Shown here: positions 59,399 through 64,000 of the stretch, one piece after another
How positions within the stretch are numbered: the first letter of the stretch is position 1
Layout: each line of letters opens with the position of its first letter
Made by a program: the position numbers and the translations under genes
From: Deltaproteobacteria bacterium
GTDB lineage: Bacteria; Desulfobacterota; Binatia; UTPRO1
Direction of reading: 5' to 3'
DNA length: 64,000 bases
NCBI GenBank assembly: GCA_029262315.1
Contig: JAJCZP010000237.1
Span: 25,926-89,925 of the forward strand
The notes under the pieces: model-generated
The model's input: only the letters and a program-made list of their open reading frames with translations
What the model was told of the DNA's origin: nothing
Database searches by the model: none

Positions 59399-61834
59399 AT
59401 GGCCATCGACGACCGACCCGGCATCACGATCCCGAATCGGATCGAAGACCTTCCGACCTCGCAGGCGCGCTTCATCGGGCGCACGGTCGATCGGGTCGAA
59501 GACCCGATGCTCCTCACCGGACGCGCCGAGTTCATCGACAACCTGAGCTTCCCTGGAATGCTGCACTGCGCGATTCTCCGGAGCCCTCATGCCCACGCGC
59601 GGGTCGTCTCCATCGACATTGCCGAGGCGAGCCGCGCACCCGGTGTCCTCGCGGTCCTGACGGGCGAGGACTGCCAGCGCTGGAGCCAACCAACGCCCAC
59701 CGTCCCGGAAGGCTGGGGGACGTACTGTCTTGCGACCGACAAAGTTCGGTTCGTCGGCGAGCCGGTCGTCGCCATCGCGGCAACCAACCGCTACCTCGCC
59801 GAGGACGCCCTCGAGCTGATCACCGTCGAGTACGAGGAATTGCCGCCCATCGTCGATGCCACCAAGGCAGCCGACGCCAACGCCCCGCTCGTCTTCGAGG
59901 ACAAGGGCTCGAACGTCATGCTGCAACGCGTGTTCACGTGGGGCGATGTCGACGGCGCGTTCGCCGCCGCGGCACACGTGTTTACCGAAACCTTTCGCTG
60001 GCATCGGCTCGGCGCCAACCCGATCGAGACCTTCGGCGTGATCAGCCAGTGGGATCCCATCGAGAATGCGCTGACGTGCCACGGCAGCTTCCAGTCGCAG
60101 TACCACATGGCACTGGCGCGCTCGATCGTCCTCGGCCTGCCATCGAACAAAGTCCGGCTCATGAGCCAGCCGCATGGCGGCAGCTTCGGCGGCAAGGGGG
60201 GCGCACGGGGCACCGACATCACCGCACTGCTGTCTCGCAAGATCGGCGGCCGACCCGTCAAGTGGATCGAGGACCGGATGGAATACCTGGCCGGCGGCTC
60301 GAGCCAATCGTGGGATCGCCACTACGAAGCGTCCCTGGCCCTCGACGCCAACGGCACGGTCACGGGCTTCAAGGTCAAGCTGCTCGATGATCTCGGCGCC
60401 ACGGCCGAGGGATGGGGCGCCGTCAGCGCCGCCAAGCCGCTGGCCGCGTTCACCGGCTGCTACGCCATTCCCGTCGCGCAGTACGACCTCACCATCGTCG
60501 CGACCAACAAGCTCCCGGGTAGCCCGTACCGCGGGATGGGACCGCCGCCCCACAACTTCGTGCTCGAGTCGTTGATGGATATCGCGGCGCGCGAGCTCGG
60601 GATCGATCCCGCCGACCTCCGGCGCCGGAACTACATTCCGAAAGACCAATTCCCGTACACCATCGCGAGCGGCAACGAATACGACAGCGGCGACTACGAT
60701 CTCGCGCTCGACACCGTGCTCGAGATGTCCGACTACCAGAAGCTCCGCGCCGAACAGGCCGCGGCGCGTGCCGAGGGGCGGCTCCTCGGCATCGGCCTCG
60801 TCAACACCATCGAGCCGGGCGTCTTCGACTGGAACGCCTATGCCATCGTCGGCCAGCCCGGCACGGGCGTGCCCGAGGGCGCGACGGTCAGTATCGACGT
60901 CTTCGGGAAGATCAACGTCAAGGTCGGCTTCTCTCTCGAAGGACAGGGACAATATACGGTCCTCACGCAGGTGCTCGCCGACTACTTCGGCGTCGAGCTC
61001 ACCGATGTTCGCGTCGTCCCGTGCGATACGCTGTCGGCACCGCCCCACTTCGGTCCGGGAGGGAGCCGTCTGGGGGTGTCGATCACCGGCGCCGCCCTCG
61101 GCGCCGCCGATCTGCTGAGACAGAAGCTCATCAAGGTCGCCGCGGGCCTCCTGCAAACCGAGCCCGCGAACGTCGAACTCATGGACGGCAAACTCCAGAT
61201 CACGGGCGTGCCCGGCGCCGAAATTCCACTCGCGCAGGTGGCTGGTGCAATGATTGCGCGCAGCGACCTCCTGCCACCCGGCGTCGATCCAAACGCAGAG
61301 GCAACCTACGCCTGGACCGCGACCGGCCGGACGCCTGCCGATGACCAGGGACGCGCGAAAAGCTATCTCACCGCCGCCAACGCCTGCCACGTCGTCCTGG
61401 TCGAGGTCGATCGCGAAACCGGCCACGTCGAGATCCTCAAGTACTTCATCGCCGACGACTGCGGCACGCGCCTCAATCCCGCCAACGTCGAGGGCATGAC
61501 CCAGGGTGGCGTTGCGCAGGGCGTCGGCGCCGCACTCCTCGAAGAGTATTGCTACAACGAAGACGGGCAACTGCTGACCTCGACCTTCATGGATTACCTG
61601 CTGCCGTCCGTCTACGAAGTGCCGATGACGGAGAAGAAGGCATTGGTCACCCCGTCGCCGTTCACGCCGCTCGGCGCCAAAGGCGTTGGCGAGGGCGCGA
61701 TGCATACGACACCGGCCGCCATCCTGTGCGCGATCAACGATGCCGTGGCGCACCTCGGCGTGCGCGCCACGGCCGTGCCGGCGTCCCCGCACCGATTGTG
61801 GACGCTGCTGCAGGACGCGAAACCCGGCGGATGA
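59399..61834 (+). CDS. coxL: Mo hydroxylase large subunit, form II CoxL-like
   Basis: An 811-residue molybdopterin-binding subunit. GGSFGGKGGARGTD near residue 260 binds the cofactor. The active-site loop reads SPYRGMGPPP near residue 375, not the AYxCSFR of true CO dehydrogenase, so this is form II and probably oxidises an aldehyde, purine or aromatic acyl compound. The catalytic glutamate is in GAKGVGEGAMHT near residue 763. The length is right for the family. The start ATG lies three bases past coxS. The maturation genes xdhC, mocA and coxG are 19 kb upstream rather than adjacent. Confidence 0.92.
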   Translation: MAIDDRPGITIPNRIEDLPTSQARFIGRTVDRVEDPMLLTGRAEFIDNLSFPGMLHCAILRSPHAHARVVSIDIAEASRAPGVLAVLTGEDCQRWSQPTPTVPEGWGTYCLATDKVRFVGEPVVAIAATNRYLAEDALELITVEYEELPPIVDATKAADANAPLVFEDKGSNVMLQRVFTWGDVDGAFAAAAHVFTETFRWHRLGANPIETFGVISQWDPIENALTCHGSFQSQYHMALARSIVLGLPSNKVRLMSQPHGGSFGGKGGARGTDITALLSRKIGGRPVKWIEDRMEYLAGGSSQSWDRHYEASLALDANGTVTGFKVKLLDDLGATAEGWGAVSAAKPLAAFTGCYAIPVAQYDLTIVATNKLPGSPYRGMGPPPHNFVLESLMDIAARELGIDPADLRRRNYIPKDQFPYTIASGNEYDSGDYDLALDTVLEMSDYQKLRAEQAAARAEGRLLGIGLVNTIEPGVFDWNAYAIVGQPGTGVPEGATVSIDVFGKINVKVGFSLEGQGQYTVLTQVLADYFGVELTDVRVVPCDTLSAPPHFGPGGSRLGVSITGAALGAADLLRQKLIKVAAGLLQTEPANVELMDGKLQITGVPGAEIPLAQVAGAMIARSDLLPPGVDPNAEATYAWTATGRTPADDQGRAKSYLTAANACHVVLVEVDRETGHVEILKYFIADDCGTRLNPANVEGMTQGGVAQGVGAALLEEYCYNEDGQLLTSTFMDYLLPSVYEVPMTEKKALVTPSPFTPLGAKGVGEGAMHTTPAAILCAINDAVAHLGVRATAVPASPHRLWTLLQDAKPGG

Positions 61835-61963
61835 ACCGTCGGGGCAGGGTCGCCCCCGCCCCGAACTCCCGATCACTCCCCGCGCCCGCCGAATGGCGCA
61901 CCGGCCGATGCCCCGAGCCAGCCCTTTGAACTCCACGCGTCGTCATGGTCATAAAGAAGCACG

Positions 61964-63379
61964 ATGGCTGACGACACCCCGACGACGCTGCAAAAAGCAC
62001 TGACCATCAACCTCGATCCGAGGAAATACGGCACGATCGCCGAGATTGGGGCCGGTCAGGAAGTGGCGCGCTTCTTCTTCCAGGCGGGCGCCGCCGCCGG
62101 CACCATCGCCAAGGCCATGAGCGCCTACGACATGCAGTTCAGCGATGCGATCTACGGTGAGACGAGCAGCGGCCGGTATGTCACCGTAGAGCGTCTCGAC
62201 AAGATGCTGGAGAGGGAGTTTGGACTGATCCTCGAGCGGATCACGGAGACGCGCCCCAAGCACTCGACGTTTTTCGCCTTTGCCGACACGGTCGCCGCCA
62301 AGGGCTACCAGAGCAAGGGCGAGAGCCACGGCTGGATGGGTGTGCGGCTGCAGTTGTACCCGGACGCACCTCCAAGCGAGATCAAACTTCATGTCCGGAT
62401 GAAGGACGAGAGCAACCAACAGCAGCAGGACGCCCTCGGCATCCTCGGCGTGAATCTCATCTACGGTGCCTACACGCACTATCGTGAGCCGCGCCGCCTG
62501 GTCGACTCGCTGCTCGACGGCTTGAGCACCCGCCGGATCGAGATCGACATCGTGTCCTTCTCGGGCCCCTTCTTCGACGACACCGACAATCGGCTGATGG
62601 GTCTGTATCTCGTCCAGAGTGGCCTGACGCATGCCGTGCTCTTCGCGGCCTCGGGCCAACAGATCCTCGCCGCCGATACGTTCCGGAAGAAGCACGTCCT
62701 GATCACACGTGGGCAATTCCGTCCGATTACCCGTGTCACCACCGATATGTTGGCGTGCGGCAAGCGACGGTTCGCCAAGGAGCCCAACGTGGGCGGCGAC
62801 GAGAACGCGATGCTGGTGCTCGCCGAGCTGACGATGACCGATCTCACCACGAGCGGCACGGTGGACGCGTGCGACTTCCTCGCCCGCATCGATTGCCTCG
62901 GCCTGCTCGGCGTCGACGTGCTGATCTCCAACTACCTGCGCTACTCCGAACTCCGTGAGTATCTGCACCGCTACACGACGAAGGAGATCGGGATCGTGCT
63001 CGGCATCAAGAACGTTCTCGCTATCTTCGACGACCAGTACTACCGGGACCTGGAGGGCGGCCTGCTGGAAGCCGTCGGCAAACTCTTCACGGGTCACACC
63101 AAGCTCTACGTCTACCCGCAAAGCGAGCCGGGGACCGGCGTGATCACCACCGCCGACACCGTGGAGCTGTCGGCGCACATCCGGGGCCTCTACCAGCATC
63201 TGCGCCTGAACGAGTTCATCGAACCGCTCGAGGGTTTCGACGAATCGGTGCTCGCCATCGATGCCGCGGAGACACTGGCGGGACTCCAACGTGGCGACAG
63301 CACCTGGCAAGCTGGTGTTCCCGACGTCGTCGCCGCGCGCATCGTCGAGCAGCGCCTCTTCGGCTTCGAGTCGAACTGA
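61964..63379 (+). CDS. conserved cytoplasmic protein, function unknown
   Basis: The 471-residue product begins with a highly patterned N-terminus (LTINLDPRKYGTIAEIGAGQEVARFFFQAG, AKAMSAYDMQFSDAIYG) that I recall from a widespread family in cyanobacteria and proteobacteria with no settled function. It has no signal peptide or membrane helix. Residues ~200-330 contain nucleotide-fold-like strands (LTHAVLFAASGQQILAADTF, LLGVDVLISNYLRYSELREYL), suggesting a Rossmann-like part, but no catalytic motif is clear. It is 129 bases downstream of coxL and 24 bases upstream of the secreted GH39-like gene. Confidence 0.7.
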   Translation: MADDTPTTLQKALTINLDPRKYGTIAEIGAGQEVARFFFQAGAAAGTIAKAMSAYDMQFSDAIYGETSSGRYVTVERLDKMLEREFGLILERITETRPKHSTFFAFADTVAAKGYQSKGESHGWMGVRLQLYPDAPPSEIKLHVRMKDESNQQQQDALGILGVNLIYGAYTHYREPRRLVDSLLDGLSTRRIEIDIVSFSGPFFDDTDNRLMGLYLVQSGLTHAVLFAASGQQILAADTFRKKHVLITRGQFRPITRVTTDMLACGKRRFAKEPNVGGDENAMLVLAELTMTDLTTSGTVDACDFLARIDCLGLLGVDVLISNYLRYSELREYLHRYTTKEIGIVLGIKNVLAIFDDQYYRDLEGGLLEAVGKLFTGHTKLYVYPQSEPGTGVITTADTVELSAHIRGLYQHLRLNEFIEPLEGFDESVLAIDAAETLAGLQRGDSTWQAGVPDVVAARIVEQRLFGFESN

Positions 63380-63403
63380 AGGATCGCGAGCGGCACGCGC
63401 GTC

Positions 63404-64000
63404 GTGACACGTCTGCTGCCCTTGATGGTTCTCGTCAGCGCACTCGCGTTCGGCTCGTTGACCGCCTTCGAGCCTCAGCCGGGGCCATTGACCGTCGTCG
63501 ACATCCTGATCGACGCCGACACACGCGACGGTCAGCTGGTACCGATCTGGGATGAGGTGAACCTCTGGAAGCTGCACATGATCTTCGGCGTGCAGCACAC
63601 CGCCGAGCATCCGCGGCACTGGCTCCGGCACGCCCTGCCCTGGGCACGCTACGGTCGCGTGGTTGCCGCCTTCGGGGGGAACCACACCCCCGCCGTGGCA
63701 CCGTACTGCGATCATGGCGAGGCCAGCGAGGTCCATCCGTATTCTCGAACGGGCGAGTGTGGCGTCAACGGCGTTGCCGGCACAGCGGCACGGAACGAAC
63801 TCGCCCGACTGGTCGATGGGCAGCTCACCATCGACTACACGCCGTTTCGTCTGGCCGTAGGGCGCCTCGTCGAGAGCGGGCTGCTTCCCCACCTCAATCT
63901 CTCGGCGGCACCCGCACCGTTCACGGCGCCAGCGACCGACTTCGCGCACTATCATTGGAACGCCGCGCCCATTCGTGACCTCGAGGGCTGGCGCGCCTTC
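63404..64000 (+). CDS. exported GH39-like glycosidase, truncated by the window end
   Basis: From GTG 63404 the frame is open for 199 codons to the last base, so the gene continues outside. A signal peptide is followed by LTVVDILIDADTRDG, IWDEVNLWKLHMIFG and LVESGLLPHLNLSAAPAPF. The last visible part is YHWNAAPIRDLEGWRAF. The phrase order (WDEVNLWKL, R.VESGL.P.L.L, P..L.GW) resembles GH39 beta-xylosidase-type (beta/alpha)8 enzymes. The catalytic NEP motif would lie beyond the window, so activity cannot be judged. Two cysteines (YCDHGEAS, GECGVNG) may form a disulfide. Confidence 0.6.
   Translation, partial: MTRLLPLMVLVSALAFGSLTAFEPQPGPLTVVDILIDADTRDGQLVPIWDEVNLWKLHMIFGVQHTAEHPRHWLRHALPWARYGRVVAAFGGNHTPAVAPYCDHGEASEVHPYSRTGECGVNGVAGTAARNELARLVDGQLTIDYTPFRLAVGRLVESGLLPHLNLSAAPAPFTAPATDFAHYHWNAAPIRDLEGWRAF

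Noticed and set aside
59399..61834. True aerobic CO dehydrogenase
   Set aside because: The active-site loop is PYRGMG, not AYxCSFR with its catalytic cysteine; the substrate is therefore not assumed to be CO.
58760..61936. 1058-codon open frame on the minus strand
   Set aside because: It lies antisense to coxS/coxL; its residues are charge-rich and low in pattern, as expected from third-position GC bias opposite real genes.
61949..63955. 668-codon minus-strand open frame
   Set aside because: Antisense to the conserved 471-residue protein and the GH39-like gene; no family motifs.
1..64000. tRNA, rRNA, insertion sequence or phage genes
   Set aside because: I saw no cloverleaf, rRNA signature, transposase or integrase motif; a covariance-model scan would be decisive for small RNAs.

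Overview
The window looks like a chromosomal segment of a GC-rich Gram-negative bacterium. Evidence: several lipobox-bearing lipoproteins, a DsbA-like thiol protein, dense gene packing with ATGA/GTGA overlaps, and many GTG/TTG starts. The mix of acyl-CoA enzymes, family III CoA transferases, short-chain dehydrogenases, a P450, Mo-hydroxylase genes and a DUF6502/DUF5666 pair fits an uncultured deltaproteobacterium-like lineage (Binatota/Myxococcota type). That assignment is inference from gene content only. I saw no rRNA, tRNA, CRISPR array, transposase or phage gene.

Layout. 0-2.6 kb: tail of an upstream gene, an acyl-CoA synthetase and a double-length crotonase. 2.7-5.6 kb: an acidic calcium-repeat protein divergent from a DUF6502-like HTH gene and a DUF5666-like acidic lipoprotein, with two matching palindromes between them. 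6.0-10.5 kb: HDOD protein, soluble transhydrogenase, aldehyde dehydrogenase, DUF4136-like lipoprotein. 10.5-15.4 kb: amidohydrolase, two-part CoA transferase, two SDRs. 15.4-26.5 kb: a divergent catabolic cluster, with P450-SDR-SDR-aldehyde dehydrogenase leftward and beta-hydroxyacid dehydrogenase-TetR-MBL hydrolase-sulfotransferase-Gfo/Idh/MocA-SDR-PhyH dioxygenase rightward. Both arms start at a short promoter region with a perfect palindrome over a -35 box.

26.5-32.8 kb: polytopic GT39-like protein, arylsulfotransferase-like protein, glutamine amidotransferase, medium-chain dehydrogenase, beta-propeller-like lipoprotein. 33.0-40.2 kb: acyl-CoA dehydrogenase, racemase-like CoA transferase, second acyl-CoA dehydrogenase, then XdhC, MocA and CoxG (Mo-enzyme maturation), and a DsbA-like lipoprotein. 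40.3-42.4 kb: a PAP-phosphatase-like enzyme, and an ArsR repressor with a membrane methyltransferase. 42.6-46.6 kb: an SPFH/zinc-ribbon pair, a thioredoxin-like exported protein, a TesB thioesterase. 48.5-52.2 kb: three CoA transferases in a row behind a perfect TetR-type palindrome that recurs at 32.8 kb. 52.3-57.7 kb: RsmE, LysR, two nitroreductase-type genes, a crotonase with an NTF2-like partner, and a TauE/SafE permease. 57.9-61.8 kb: coxM-coxS-coxL-like Mo hydroxylase. 61.9-64 kb: an unrecognised conserved protein and a secreted GH39-like gene cut by the window end.

As a whole the window reads as a carbon-scavenging region. Substrates would be oxidised (P450, PhyH, SDR, ALDH, Mo hydroxylase), carried as CoA thioesters (synthetase, five CoA transferases), degraded by acyl-CoA dehydrogenases and crotonases, and possibly sulfated or desulfated. 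No pathway substrate can be named from sequence alone.
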